In this document: positions 11,975 to 25,279 of the stretch, piece after piece | Layout of the letters: each line of letters starts with the position of its first letter | How positions within the stretch are numbered: position 1 is the first letter of the stretch | Program-made: the position numbers and the translations under genes | Notes under the pieces: model-generated | What the model saw: the letters and a program-made list of their open reading frames with translations, nothing else | The model's database searches: none | Told to the model about the DNA's origin: nothing | From: Annona cherimola | Taxonomy: Eukaryota > Streptophyta > Magnoliopsida > Magnoliales > Annonaceae | Reading direction: 5' to 3' | DNA length: 64,000 nucleotides | Assembly (NCBI GenBank): GCA_030490835.1 | Contig: CM059975.1 | Span: 12,033,579 to 12,097,578 of the forward strand

Positions 11975-14900
11975 ACAATCTAGAAACTATTGCTTACTAT
12001 TATAAGAATTAATAAGAGTGGAATTGCTTACTTTGAGTTGATGCGTTTTCATCCATGCTTTTTCAGTTGCATGCATCTTGTGTCCATCTTGCAAGAGGTA
12101 AATTAACCCGTGTCTCAATGAAATATAAATGAAAGTAATATATATATATATATATGTAGCTATTTTCTGAATTATAATAATTAATTATTATAACTTTATG
12201 GTTGGCGTCATTTTTTACATTCCGGCATATGCGGTATTTGTGGGTCCTGCGTACTTAAAATTAGGCGTCCTAATTAGGCATGCTTTTTTTTTTTTTAAGG
12301 GTACTAACTAGGTGTGCTTTTAAGTGCATTTGTAGGATACAAAATTAATTAATGTCCATGCATGAAATATAAGAATTGAATGATGCGACATGTTTCCCAT
12401 TCTTAATTCCAATGACAAGTGGCCATTACATTTCATTAATCCAGACTTCGCGGACATTGCCTTGCCCTTGGAATGAATACGGAACTAATTCGTCCGATAC
12501 TAGAATGCTAATAAAATGAATATTAATTGGTACTAATATTGGATATTCGAGATGGGAATAATGGATATTGCATTAGAAAGTGATTCGTATGTTTTTGGGT
12601 CAGGATTTCATGCACCCGTTACACTTAGCTTTGGTACATTAGGGTACAAATATTTGTTTTTTTTGAAAATTTTTTTACACAACTGTTAATCTAAATGTAT
12701 TTAACATATGTATACATTATTACATTTTTAAAGATTTTCAGAATTTTTAAAATCAGTGGTATTTTCATAAAATGTCACTAATTTTAAAAAAATCCAAAAA
12801 ACTCTAAAAATTTCTAAATGTAAAAAGTAATACATATGTTAAATAATTTAAATTAATAGTTATGTAAAAAAAAATCAAAAAAAAAGTTAAATGCATCCGG
12901 GTGCATCCAGCCTAGTACACTCGTATACTTGAGTGCATTTAGACATTACCTTATTAAATAATGTTCCACATATCCTGTTAAACGCATATATCATGATAAG
13001 AGAAAAAGTCCCTGACGTCGAAACTACATTGGTCGAGTGAAGGGAAACCAAGTTGCCCATCTATTATCAGACTTTGAGTTTGAGCATTTCAATTACGATC
13101 ATATGGTATGGATTGATGATCCGCCAAACTATATCAGACCACAACTATGTAATGACAAGTTTCTAATCAATGAATCATAGATGCACTCTTTTTCTGTTCC
13201 ATCCCATTTTAACTGAATTTGGATGGAATAATTTTTTTAATGAGGTATCTAATTTTACTTATCATAAAAATTAATATTAACTGGATCGGATGAGGACAAG
13301 CTCAATGGAGAAATTAAAGCACGCATGTAATTTTCACCCGTCCTGCTCTCTCTGCACATAAAAATGGTAAAATTTTTATTTTAAAATCTTATAAAAATTA
13401 TATATCCAAAAATGATTAATTTTGGTAAATAAGTTAAATGCAGTTAGGCGTCTATATAAAAATTTAAAAATAAAAATAAATAAAATATATAAAATTATTA
13501 CTTAGCTAAGTAACAACCGCGTGTATATGATCATTGCCCATCATGTATATGTTTTAGAGCATATATACGGAGTGCTTGTTCATTTACGTCTCGTCATACG
13601 ATCACACCAAAAATATACTTTTGGATTTTTTATAAAACTATTAATCTATGTATATTTAATCTATAAATCAAGTTTTATCATTTTTGAAAATATTTATATA
13701 TTTTTTAATTTCTTCACACTAGGATGTTCTAGTCATTTTAAACAGTTTATAATGAGTAGAATCAGCTTGTGTTTAAAAATCAAATATATATACACTATTT
13801 CAAAAGGTAAAACTTAGTTCATATATTAAATACACCTATATTACCATTTTCATAAAAACCTAAAAATATATATATATTTTTAAACCAATTTAAAATGATC
13901 ATAGACCTATTTATGGACTATGGTTCTATTGGCCCAAGCAAACAAGTTCTCCAGTTAGGTTAGGGTAATCTATATGTTATATATTTTTTTTTATCAAAAA
14001 CCTAAATATATTTAATTCAATACCCAATTTAATAATTTTGCACATGCATATACATTTTTATGAATCTAAAGATCAACAATTTTTTATGGTGAAAATTAAA
14101 TACCTCCAAAACTATTGATTTTGAAATTTAGAAAAATATATACATATTAAAAATTATAAAATTTGATATACGAATTTAAATATACTTGTCTCATTTTCAT
14201 TAAAAATAAAAAAAGTATAGCTACATACCCAAACTAACAAGAGTGAGCTGACAAAATCAAAGCACAATCTATGGGAAATGTGCCACTGGTACATACATCA
14301 CTGTATTATGGTGAAAATATGTAATTTGAGGCTCACATTGATAATAAAATCAAATTTTAATTGATAATATTATTTAAAATCATTTACTTTACCATAATAT
14401 TAAAAAACCATTTCGAAAAAAGTCTTACACAGGCTTTATCTTCTTTAAAATATTTATAATTATGTGTAAATTATAAAAAGGCTTAGGTCCATTAATTGAT
14501 TCCTTAGAATATAATAATATTTTAAAGAATCATTTATAAATATAGGAATTATATTTTAAATATTTTTAAATGGATACATAAGTCAAACAATTTTATTACA
14601 CTGATTTTACACTTTTTTCATATAAGTCATATACACATCTTTAATTCTAATGAAACTTGGAGTTCTAATTAAATAAATAACTCTAAAGAAAATGAATTGG
14701 TTAGATTTAATTTAGGCATCCTTGGGGGCCGATTAACAGTTTCCGCCATAACTATGGTGGTACATGAACCCGATAGTTTTTCTATATATGCTACATATCC
14801 GTATTCTTCAAATTAATTACAGCTACCAAAAAATCCCTAATTGACAGACCACCCAAGATGGGTGCAGAACATATCCGCCTACTTACGTTTTCCTTAATTT

Positions 14901-15390
14901 TAAGTTGAAGGACTTGGGAACGAATTGAGAGAGATGCTTTCCTTAATTTTATGTAGGGAGTTGGGAAGGAAATGAGAGACGTTTTCTTTAATTTTACGGA
15001 GTTAGGAAGGAAACAAGAGAGGGAGAAGGAAGAGCGGAGGGGAGCGCTTGTGCAGAGAGAGAGAGGATCAGTAGTTGTGTTGGTGTTGATAAATGCCTCT
15101 CTTCAAAGTTCAAGTACGTTACCTGACAAAAACATGTCCCAACTTTGTACTATGGATGGAAGCACTTGGCAAAAAAGCAGAGATGGTGACCCCTTTTTTT
15201 ATACATACATATGTTGTTTTTGTTTTTAATTAAAATTTTTGGTTTGTACTGCGTAAACGGAGACCAGGAATCCTCCTCCGTGAATGGGGTTTTTGCAGCC
15301 TTTGGTGGGTGCTTTACTCTCCCAGTTATTATTACTTCGTGGAACGGAGGAGGAAATGGCCGAGATGGATGGTGCATAGACTCTACCAAC
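11975..15390. other. AT-rich intergenic DNA with repeat fragments
   Basis: No gene is supportable. Fragments of the AT-rich family seen at 1440-1680 and 10130-10300 recur at about 12640-12900, 13370-13480, 13610-13870 and 13990-14220. A TA run is at about 12140-12155. 14290-14660 resembles 890-1170. The 85-codon ORF at 14972-15229 has no recognisable feature. Confidence 0.45.
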
Positions 15391-16123
15391 TAGGGGTGCA
15401 ACTTGGGTAGGGTACCCACCGACCTGAACCTAATTTGGGTAGGGTAAGGTAGAAAATATTACCCATGGGTATGGGTAGGGTACAAATTATTACCCGCCTC
15501 ATCAAATAGGGTACGGGTAGGGTAGATACGTTGGTACCCAGAACCGACCCGCATAGGTACTCATATGGGTAATTAATCTGTGCATAATTATATAAATGTA
15601 TAATATATATATTATATAGTATGCATTATGCTTTATCTTTAACATCTTATGTTCACATATATTTTAATAAATTAAAGTTTAAATGAATTTTGTATGTTGT
15701 GAAGTATAAATTTAAATGAATTTATATATATGTCATTGACTTCCGAAAGACTCTTATAAATACGCTTGTGACTTATGATTATAATATATTAATAGTTTTA
15801 ATGATTAAGTCATTATGGTCTATACTTTATATTTTTATATAATAATATAAACAATAATATATGTACATATGATTTTAAAACACAAATGAGTATTATTTTA
15901 CGTTATTTAATATAACATTGAATTTTTTTTTTAAATATTGTATTTGAGTATTAAAGGAACCGATTTGGAATCGAAACCGGAACCGACCCTATGAGTAATG
16001 GGTAGAGTAGGGTATATTAGGAACCGAACCGACAAATGAGTAGGGTAAGGTATGCCTTTTACAAATAGGGTATGGGCAGGGTAGACCACTACCCGAACCA
16101 AACCGACCCAAGTTGCACCCCTA
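15391..16123. mobile_element. hAT-type MITE, family B
   Basis: Termini are near-perfect inverted repeats: TAGGGGTGCAACTTGGGT at 15391 and ACCCAAGTTGCACCCCTA ending at 16123. Subterminal arrays of GGGTAGGGTA at the left, and again near the right mixed with CCGAACCGAC, face each other around an AT-rich centre (about 15580-15950). Flanks CTACCAAC and CAACCGAC agree at six of eight positions, a decayed duplication. No coding capacity. Confidence 0.8.
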
Positions 16124-16486
16124 CAACCGACCCAACGTGCACAAGAGATAATTGGGTGTACTCAAATCACGTCACATTGACATTGCTCAGAAAATACATA
16201 GCGCCTTTTTTGTTGGGGTCCGTTGGGGACGGAGGTTTGGTTTGAGTCGAAGTACGCCCCCATGTATGTCTGGTCATGGCTTAATGAATCTGAACCATTG
16301 AAAGGCATGGATGGATTAATTAACAATGAAGAAGATTTGGATTTCCTTTCTGTTAAGAATGTCATGGCCATAATGCATCTGGTCAAAAGGCACACCGCAC
16401 GTATGAATATTCCATCTTTTAATACCGTCAACCGTAAATGGACTTTTGGGAGTTTAATTACTGTTTAGTTCAGATGTGTGGTTTAG
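16124..16486. other. Unassigned low-copy segment
   Basis: ORFs of 81 codons (+, 16223-16468) and 89 codons (-, 16162-16431) overlap here. I do not recognise either; base composition is more gene-like than the neighbours. It lies immediately 5' of the LINE insert but outside its target duplication, so it is probably not part of that LINE. Confidence 0.3.
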
Positions 16487-16507
16487 AGAGGCCTGGAATA
16501 AGATTCA

Positions 16508-16845
16508 ATATTAAACGGTAATGGAGATATAAGATCCATTATAAGGGATGTGGTGAAGAAGATCAAAGAGCAAGCATGCAATTTTATTAGCTGTGCTTTC
16601 ACCCCACGTTTTGAGAACTGGTAATGATGCTGCACATTATCTGGTGGAAAATACTCCGAGTGGAAACATAACAGAAAATGTTTGGTGGAAAAATCTACCT
16701 CCATGTATTGATGAACTTTTGTACAGAGATATGTCTTTTGTAAATGAAAATCCTGATAGTCTATCCTCATCCAACTCCCATCGGGACATTAAGGAGATCT
16801 GGGATTGAGGATTCCTGTTGGTTTTTATTCTTCGAAAAAAAAAAA
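16508..16845 (+). pseudogene. LINE 3' end: broken RNase H-like domain + poly(A)
   Basis: Two frames together spell the end of a plant LINE RNase H-like (RVT_3-type) domain: LNGNGDIRSIIRDVVKKIKE from 16511 and, after a frame change near 16590-16600, HVLRTGNDAAHYLVEN followed by VWWKNLPPCIDELLYRD. The hallmark is the His..(R/T)GN..AH segment. The reading stops at 16806-16808 and an A run follows at 16835-16846. The segment lies between AGAGGCCTGGAATAAGATTCA (16487-16507) and AGAGGCCTGAAATAATTCA (16846-16864), a diverged target duplication. So this is a severely 5'-truncated, inactive LINE insertion of about 340 bp. Confidence 0.75.
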
Positions 16846-16864
16846 AGAGGCCTGAAATAATTCA

Positions 16865-19800
16865 CATTCGAGCCTAGCTTAGCAATAAAGCATTCAGTTA
16901 CAGAGAGAGGGCAGAGAGAGAGAGGCCTCTCAAGGATAGCCAGGTATTGACAAGTGTGATTCAGACCATCATTAACTGGACTCAAACTAAGCCCAGTCCA
17001 ACTTACCGGATTAGAGAAAAGCAAATATATAGTTAAATGTTAGAAAGGCTATAACTTCGGTTGATTAATTCGGCATTATCTAAGTCCAATAGTATTCCAC
17101 TAGATCTCATGACACCTTGAGTTAAGACCTGTTTGCATTGGCTTCACCCATACTGCATTTAAGGTATTAGAAACATTTGCAGAAATTTTTTTTGACAAAA
17201 TGAAAATGAATGATTAGAAATAAAGAAAATAAAAATAAAATATATATAGCAATTTTATTAAAAGAAGTGAAGAATAATTTAAATGTAAATATAACAATAA
17301 AAAAGTAAAATAATTAATTGTTCAGTGAAAATCTCACATTCCAAAAAAAATTGAAACATGCTAAATGCTTTTATCGTTTTAACTCCAATTAAGAGTGCTG
17401 GTTTCTGAAAACCCACCGAAATTCATCTTTAAAGCAATTACACAATAAAAACATGTTAATGACATTTAAATATCGGGCTGGATAGACCCTTAATTAGTCG
17501 CAAACTTAAAAGGTATATCTACGAAGATTGTAGAGGAAATAAAAAGTTGGGAACTAATCAACATTCCTATACGTGTGTATGGATGTATATCAATATCGTA
17601 CCTGATTCGAGACCAAAAATGAGATGAGCAGGACAAGCGGCATGGTTCTTAATTAGGGGGTGAACATGCAGCTGACTGATCAGACGAATGTAAAGCCATC
17701 CTTCATCTTTTCTTTTCATTCCTTCCTTTCGTCTTGCTCTCCTGCAAGCCGACAAGGACCCCATGAGTTTGATGGGTTGAGTCTGCTACTTTTCCCACAC
17801 AATGCACTATTTCCTCCATCTCGATATAAAGCATCTGTAGAAACAAACCCGATCAAAAAGCTGACCTCTTTGAGGCGATGGTGCTGGAAATTTATATAAT
17901 CAGTCAGCCCATATATCGCCGGAAGTAGTTGACGTGGGAAACTGCTTGGCCTTGGCCTAGGTAGCTGGCCAGCTAACACCTTTTTATATAAGGAAGTGGA
18001 GTTAGAGGCATCAAATGCATATATAGAAAAATCAATCAATGGGTCAAAAGCATCCAACCTATGTATGCATCCTCTTCATAGAACATGGATCCGTACGGTG
18101 ACACAGGGCCGGAATTTGCTTCCTGGGATGCTGCAACAATGAAATGACATACAGAATTCAACTTTTCCTTCCGCTTTAGCAGAGACACAAATACAGAAAA
18201 AGACACCCCCAAGGATCAGCTGTGCAATTGAAGAAAGAAAGAGAGATTGGCAAGAAGGGAAGGGCAATCCACCTTCTATAGTTTATATACGAATTGTGGG
18301 CTGAATCTAACCCATAAGATATTTCTTCCGGGCGATATTGCTAGAATAATCATGCACCAGGAAGGAGGGACCCTTTTTAGAACACATACAAAATATGGCA
18401 CTTCTGCATAGAACTGATCTTCAAAGGCAGATGAAAAGAATATATAGAGTTAAGGAGCAAAAACTTGGGTGAATACCTACCGATATACGTGTTATGAAAA
18501 GAAATGGTGAAACTGATGATCAGGCAGTTTCCATTCGATGTTAGCTATTGAAAAAATAACCTAATTTAATTTCTCTAGTGCTCACCAAGGCTGGAACGCG
18601 AACACCAAGAAAAACTGAGCTCTCGAATTGATCGCTCTCATTCTTAAAATTAACAATATATATATAAGCTAGCTAGCTCGTTAGATAGTAATATGCTTAA
18701 TTAATTTAATTGATTCTTACGAGGGCTAATTTTAATTTAAAACATGCTATCAATATTTAACTAACAATCATTACCACCGTGGAAGTTGGCTAGGGTAGAG
18801 TTTTGAGGACCCGTGCACCGTGTAAGACGCCAGAATTAATATTTAAGTAAAATTAAGTAGCCTCAAATCAACTCACCCCACCTCGATCGATGACTTTGAA
18901 ATTCAACCGTGGCTAGTGCATGCATAGTACTCTGGCAGTCTCATCTGAGATTGTGGATAATTCATCAGCTAGCTCTCATGAGCAGGTGCGGACCCAACGG
19001 CGCCAGCATGCATGCAGTAGTTCGTTCAGGTGGGGCTTCAGACAGAACCTAGCTAGCTGCCCAGCTCCTTGTCCCTGGCCCATCCCTCACCTTAAATACT
19101 TCCAACCCAAACAATAATATATATTCAAACAGGACCCTTTTGTTAGATGTGGTGGTGACAACTGACATATATCAACCTCGCTCTTCATGCCTGAAGATTG
19201 ATCAAGGCACCACCCTCATGCATGCATGGATCGTTGGATCCTTTCTCAGGTATATGTATGGATCTCTCTCTATGTGATACAAGTCTTTATATGTAAATGT
19301 CCCTGGATCTTACTGACCATTGATCAAGCACCCATATCTCTCTCTCTCTATCTCTCTATCTGAACAGATTCCATATGAAAGGTCAACAGCTAGCTTGACT
19401 GATCAGACTCAGTATTCTTCGTTAGGTGCAGTTCAGTGCAGTGTAGGAAGCTGAAGGACAATATTGTTAGGTGTGCAGCAGCTGGGGTGCAAGGATGGCA
19501 GAGACGGTCCACTCATTCCATCTCTACTCATCCTCAGTCTCAGTCTAAGGGTCAACGTTTCGCTTTAATAAAAATGTGAAATATGTGGATATTTGTTGAT
19601 CACAAATAGGAGCTAAGCAATGAGACCCCCCAATTCCGTCACACATATATGGATATATATAATTAAATCATGGCCCACCCATCAAATCCCTATCTGTGCC
19701 CATCTGTGTATGTTACTGTTTTTGTTACTTTTGGATGCAAAGATCATTCAATGAGGGGGGCCATCCGTGAAATCGAAAGGGACTACTTGTACCTTTGCAC

Positions 19801-22400
19801 TCAAATAAAGAGAAAATAAGGACTGAGAAACCTCACATAGACAAAAGGAAAACGAACATAAACCAATTTTTCTGAAATTACTCCATTCCCTGCAGGAAAA
19901 GATTAACTTATGCAACTATGTTTTTGCAGTCAAATATGAAATTGACTGAAGGGAATAAAAAGCCATAGCAAACTGTCTGCCACTTGAACAATATTTGCAA
20001 TAAATTATAAGTGCTGCATATCATATTATGTGTTGCAAAAATTTTAATTATGCATCTAGCATTATTTGCAACAAAATTCCTGAAGATGGCAGCATTTCCT
20101 CGTGTGAGAAAACGCGGCGCTGCAAAGCTATTGGGGTTTGCTTCGTATATGTAATTTTAATTCAAATGACTGCCAAATCCACATAATATGTGGTTGAAAC
20201 AATGGCTGCATTTAAGGAATTTTCTTGTGGGGCTTCAAATCCACACTGATTTTTCATCTTGATTTATCAAGGAAGAGATTCTTCAATAGCTAATTATATA
20301 CACACACACACATTTAGACTACATAACGAGGATTTACGAAAAAGCAACTTGTTACAAGAAATATATATTATTGAAACCCACTTTTTTTGGGTTGGCTGGG
20401 GTACCACCTGCCACCCCCCCCCACGGGGTTCGACTTTTGCAAACCTCGTAACATGAGAGCAGTAATCTCATGATATGTCCGTAACGTGAGTAGTTGCCTC
20501 ATATATAAGGATCTTTAGTTCCTCTATGATATTGTATAAAAAATTTGTAAAGAATTTATGAGATTAATTTGCAAAGAAATTTATCAAGATTTTCATGAAT
20601 TTGATTTGCGATACATAAATAGAGAAAAATGAAATAGTATAAAGTATGATTCTATAATGAAATAATAAAAAAAGCCGCATTTATATTGGCCTTTTTTAAT
20701 TAGCCTTCTGTCTTGGCTTAATTTGGAATCACAGTACACCCGCCTCTGATCCGATGCTTTCCTTCAGTGACAGGTAATTAGGCTAGAAGGTTCATGCATG
20801 TGCATGCATCTTCAATATGTACATACATGCATGCATGCTTCTTCGTGCGTGTATGTGGATGTGGGTTTTCTAACACTAGAAACTCAAGATGGCATCCCAT
20901 TAATGTGAGCTCACGACTCCAGTGGAAATTTTTTCCACCATCCCACAAGTAGGAGGTGGACCACCGTTCTATGAAAATGGCTATTCAACAGCTAGCTTGA
21001 GATTGTCATTTCAGTATTTTGGGCCACATAACACCGGCCCCACGTACAGCTCTCGAAATGTCAGTTTTCGCATTTCAGTATTTTTGTCCTTTTTTCCTTT
21101 CTCCTAGTAGGCTATAAATCCTTCTCCATGAATCATTCCTTTTTTGAAAGAAAAAAATTGTCACCTGTAACTGTTTTAATAATTTTAAGGCTTCTTTGTT
21201 AACATGTAAATTTTTTTAAAAAACTCCTTTTCTGCATTTTTTAAAATGATTTAATATCTCATGTACTTAATTATTCTACTTTTTATTATTACTTCTACAT
21301 TTTAATTATTCTTTTTGCAACTTTTAATAAAATTATCGTATCTGTTTTAATTTTATTCTTTTTACTCATAATCAGTACTTGTATTATTCTTTCACTCTTT
21401 AAAATTTTTTCCAAACGTATTTATTTTATTTTTATTCACTTCTTTTTAAATCTTTATGTTGCATCCAATAAACGAGCAACACCAACAGGTTGCTGAGTGG
21501 GACCCAAATGCAAATGAGGCTTGACACATCAAGAGGCCTTCTTAATTCCCATGACCGGTACACACACATGCATTTTCTTCCAAGTATAGCTAGGAACTCT
21601 TGAAATATGGTGATCCCAAACTACTGCTGATCATCCTCTAAAAGACGGCAGTTTTGGGTGAGGCCCATCTGAGCAACGGCTGTGATATATATGGAGTACG
21701 TGAGGTAGATGATTTGGGAATTCCCAGAACCTCAGGGCACTAACCTTTTAATTAAGCATCTTTCTAATAATTGGTATATAGTATTTATTCCTCACTCCAT
21801 CACTGCGGTCCTCAAGGACCTCAACCACAGGATATCAACAGCAGTATCCTTGGCTTTCCTTGCTTGCATTAGAGGGCCACATCATTGTTGGACCCCACTT
21901 TTGGGGCTGGAAACTCGGTCTTCCCCTTGAATACATGTCTTTTACTAGTTAATTCCTTTTTCCTTTAAAAAAAAAAAATCCTCCCAGTTTTATCCATTTT
22001 GGTCGAAGATGGGCCATGGATCTTGTCATTATATCCTGAGGCCTATAAATTCAACGTCTCCGATTCACCAGTACCATCTTTTGCAACTCCTCCGCACATC
22101 CCCAGGTGGAGGAGCCGGTTGATGTAGTTCCTCTTATCTTTTTCCCTTCTGTCCATTTTTAAGAGGCATCTTCCCTAACCCACATGCACCCCTACACGCA
22201 GCGGGAGCATGGGAATCTGATCCACACCGCAGACATCCTCCACCGTCCATTCCGCAACAGGCCCACAGGCAGCTCACCACCGACATTTCAAAAACTGGGT
22301 CCCACATAATTCCCCGCTCCGATTGCCAGCGCGCAGGGGTCTATCCCTGCCGTCCATTTGCTGGGTGATGAGATCATCTGATGGGTGGGCCGCGGGTCGA
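16865..22400. other. Intergenic DNA upstream of EMF1
   Basis: No gene is supportable on either strand; the longest ORF (113 codons, - strand, 17716-18057) has no motif. 17560-19560 and 21480-22400 are less AT-rich and lack obvious repeats; they may hold regulatory DNA or a non-coding transcript, but I see no proof. About 19905-20236 has repeated 'ttgcaa / ttgcaac' words and ends in AATTTTCTTGTGG, like a CACTA element end. 21180-21440 resembles a decayed Tourist-like MITE. Confidence 0.4.
20387..20480 (+). mobile_element. Possible tRNA-derived SINE head
   Basis: TTGGCTGGGGTACC (A-box-like) is followed after about 30 bases, including a run of ten C, by GGGGTTCGACTTTTGC (B-box-like). The spacing and order fit the head of a tRNA-derived SINE. 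No tail or target duplication was found, so this is tentative. Confidence 0.3.
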
Positions 22401-22403
22401 GGG

Positions 22404-22446
22404 TTAGGGTTAGGGCTTTATGCCGGCTGTCCGGAGATTAGGGTTT
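22404..22446 (+). promoter_or_regulatory. Telobox cluster upstream of EMF1
   Basis: TTAGGGTTAGGG lies at 22404-22415 and TAGGGTTT at 22439-22446. These are telobox motifs (complement AAACCCTA), common in plant promoters and known in Arabidopsis as docking sites for TRB and other factors that bring Polycomb complex PRC2. They sit about 0.9 kb upstream of the presumed transcription start. Confidence 0.6.
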
Positions 22447-23348
22447 ATAATGGGGATGACGTGGTGAGCACCGAAAACATGGGATGTTTTTAAACTTACG
22501 CCCTTCTCTAATTTGCTGCTGTACTCCATTCTCTGCCCCTTTGGTCACCCCACCACTTCTTCTCACACGCCATCCCATGTCTCTCATTGACATGCCCATC
22601 CACTGCTCCTCTAATGACGGGATATATCTGCACAAATAATCTGATACTCTGTCAGGCTGTTACGATGATAAGCCGGCGGTCAGAAGTTGCCCATATGTGG
22701 CGGCGTTCACGAGATAAATTCAGTTGAAACTGCGCGGTTACCGAATCTGACCACATGTTTATAAAAAATAACCGGCCCAATTACGACATTGGACCATTTA
22801 AATTTAATTCTGTCTGGATGGCTTTTATTTTCCAAGTATTTGTGTCAGCCATCGGATTTTAAGGATTGTTGGCACAACCAAATACGTTTTTTGGGCATTC
22901 CAAAATGAGAAATAAATTTCCCACAGTTTCCAGATTCCTGCCTCCCTCGTATCAAGCTTCGTGCTCAGCCGGAGTAGCAAATGCCTGCACGTCGCGCAGT
23001 CCACACCTTCTGCTGTCCTCGTTCACCCGCTGCACTGAGTGGCGATCTCAACCGTTCATTTGCAGAAAGCAGCCGTGAATACCTCATCGATCACTATTAT
23101 ACATTTAACCACATTATTATGTCAATAATTCACATTCCCCCTAATTTCGATGTATTTAGGATTGTAATGGTGGGGCCCACCAAATCAACGGTGTGGATGA
23201 TGAATGAACTATTGCGATTATGCTGACTCGCGAGGGTGTGCAGGTACCGAGTTGAATTTGTGTGGGCCAGGCTTTCAGACATGCAAACCTACACGGAGAA
23301 AAGAGGTAGAATAAAGTCTCTCTCTCTCTTCTCTCCTTTCGCTGCTGA

Positions 23349-23864
23349 AAACCCTAAAAGCTAGGGTTTGAATCGCGTCCTCGAGGGAATTCCTACCTGA
23401 AGAGCAACGGGTCCTCCTTCCAATCGCAGCTTTTCAGCTTGCTACCCAAATGGCCATCCTTCTTTAGGGATTCCGTCCGTCTGCCGCGACGGACCGTAGC
23501 CGGCCAGCTTGTGAACGACGGTCTTTAGCAGCTGGCTCATATTCACCTGGAAAATACGAAAAGAGGTGCGTTTTTCTTCGTGTCTGCTGCGACGCCGGAA
23601 ATCCCAGATCACATTCGCAATTCCCATTTGTATTCTCAACTCACTCTAGCTCGCATGCCTGCTTCCTTTTCGTTTCGAATTTCCGTTTCTCCTTTGCTGG
23701 ATTTCCATCGTTGCCTTGTAATTTCCTTCAGTTCGATGGTGGTTTGTATGAAGTCATCGAATTCGTTCTTCGGTTTGAAAGATTCAGTTTTTCTTATGGG
23801 TTTTGGCGGTCAGCTAATGCTTCGATTATAGAATTAGGGTTTATGGGAGGTCCCTGAAACCCTA
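23349..23864. promoter_or_regulatory. Four teloboxes in the EMF1 leader
   Basis: AAACCCTA at 23349-23356 faces TAGGGTTT at 23362-23369 as an inverted pair five bases apart; a second opposed pair is TAGGGTTT at 23835-23842 and AAACCCTA at 23857-23864. With the upstream cluster, this makes at least six teloboxes within 1.5 kb. Confidence 0.65.
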
Positions 23865-24968
23865 ATTTTTCCGCTTGTTTTCGGTCTAGTGATCCGCTGT
23901 TTCATGACGTGGTGAGGTGTTTTGGATGTGGGTCTTGTTAATTCGATTTTTTGTTGTTGCAAATAACGGGGAAAGATGTGGTTCATTTTGTAACTTGCGG
24001 TGGCGAAGAAATGGCAGCTTCAGTAGCTGGAAGTCTAGCTCAAACGCAAGGAATCCGTGCATTGGGATTGTTTTCGGGATTCGGATGCGTTATTTCATGT
24101 AAGAATTTTGGGGTTTTGGAAGTGGGTTTTTAGTAAATCATGGATCCTAGAGGGTCAGTTTGGGAAAAGTTGCATTCTTTTCTTTACGCTGCATGCTCTA
24201 ACTTTTGAAAAAAACCAAACGCTTTGATTTCTCAGGTGCGATTTTTGATTTCACGATACAAATTGGGACTCCCACGAAGTTGGTTTCGAACTACACTAGG
24301 TCTTGTGTATTATTTTCTTTCGTTGTTGTCAATGGTAGCCACAGCGAAGGTAGTCTACACGATATTTCATGGTGTCATTGGGGTTTTGTAGGAGTCTCAA
24401 GTTAGGTTTGGTTATAATATTTTTCTATGTGATCTTTCATGCATGATTTTATGTGGCATTCTTCATGTTTATCTGCATATCAGCAAACCTTCGGACTCTT
24501 CACCGATCATGCAGACAATAAATATTTCATTTTGTGTACTGAAGTGCTTCTTCATGCCGTTTCCATTTTCTTTATGGTTGTGGGTTTGGATGCATGCAGG
24601 TGCACACACTGCGTGTGTGTTTTAAGTTAATGATGTACACGTTGAGAAAGCATCTTGCATACTTGGAGGAAATTTTAAACACTAATGCACTTGCTTTCAG
24701 CTTTGAAATTTATCCTAAATCTTTTATTATCTCAGTCAAGTTGAGATTCTATCATAAGTAAAGCTTAGAAGCATTTACTTTTTTTTTTTTTGTTTTTGTT
24801 TTCCTTTGCACAAGCTTGAGGAAAGAAGCTAGAACTTCTTCAGTAAAATTATTTTGTTTGACATGAAATGTTATGCTGTAATTTGGAGACCTTCTGCCAT
24901 AACACATGGTTTTACTCTTCATGTCGTTTCTGAGATGTTAAAATGAGTACCAAGCTAATACCATAATT

Positions 24969-25279
24969 TGCTACAGGAAAATGGACAATTAGCAACACTG
25001 AATATTGTTGCTATTTGTCTAGTTTGCCACTCTGATGTTGCAAAAAGTTGTAGAAACATTTTTTCAAATAATTGTTGCTAAATTTTGTATATTTAGTCAC
25101 AATATTTTTTTTCCCCATTGTTGCTAAAAAGTTATTTTTTGCAAAAATCATAATATTATCTTTATTAAAAGCTAAGCTTTTAGTTGCAATAATTATCGGC
25201 GTTGCTAATTAGATCTCTTGGAACAAAGCAGTTAGTCTTCCCTAATATGATGTTGCAGAATGTTAATTTTCTTGTTGTG
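24969..25279. mobile_element. CACTA-like MITE in the EMF1 leader intron
   Basis: The left end TGCTACAGGAAAATGGAC and the right end, in reverse complement CACAACAAGAAAATTAAC, both resemble the CACTACAAGAAAA terminus of plant CACTA elements. The interior repeats GTTGCTAA-type words at both ends (25008, 25071, 25120, 25201). No coding capacity and no clear 3-bp duplication. Confidence 0.45.

Noticed and set aside
17716..18057. 113-codon ORF on the - strand
   Set aside because: No ortholog-like motif and no supporting exon structure.
18920..19030. Possible microRNA hairpin (GCATGCAT arms)
   Set aside because: Arms pair poorly and no known mature microRNA sequence is visible.
22404..22415. TTAGGGTTAGGG as an interstitial telomere tract
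   Set aside because: Only two units; better read as telobox promoter motifs with others nearby.
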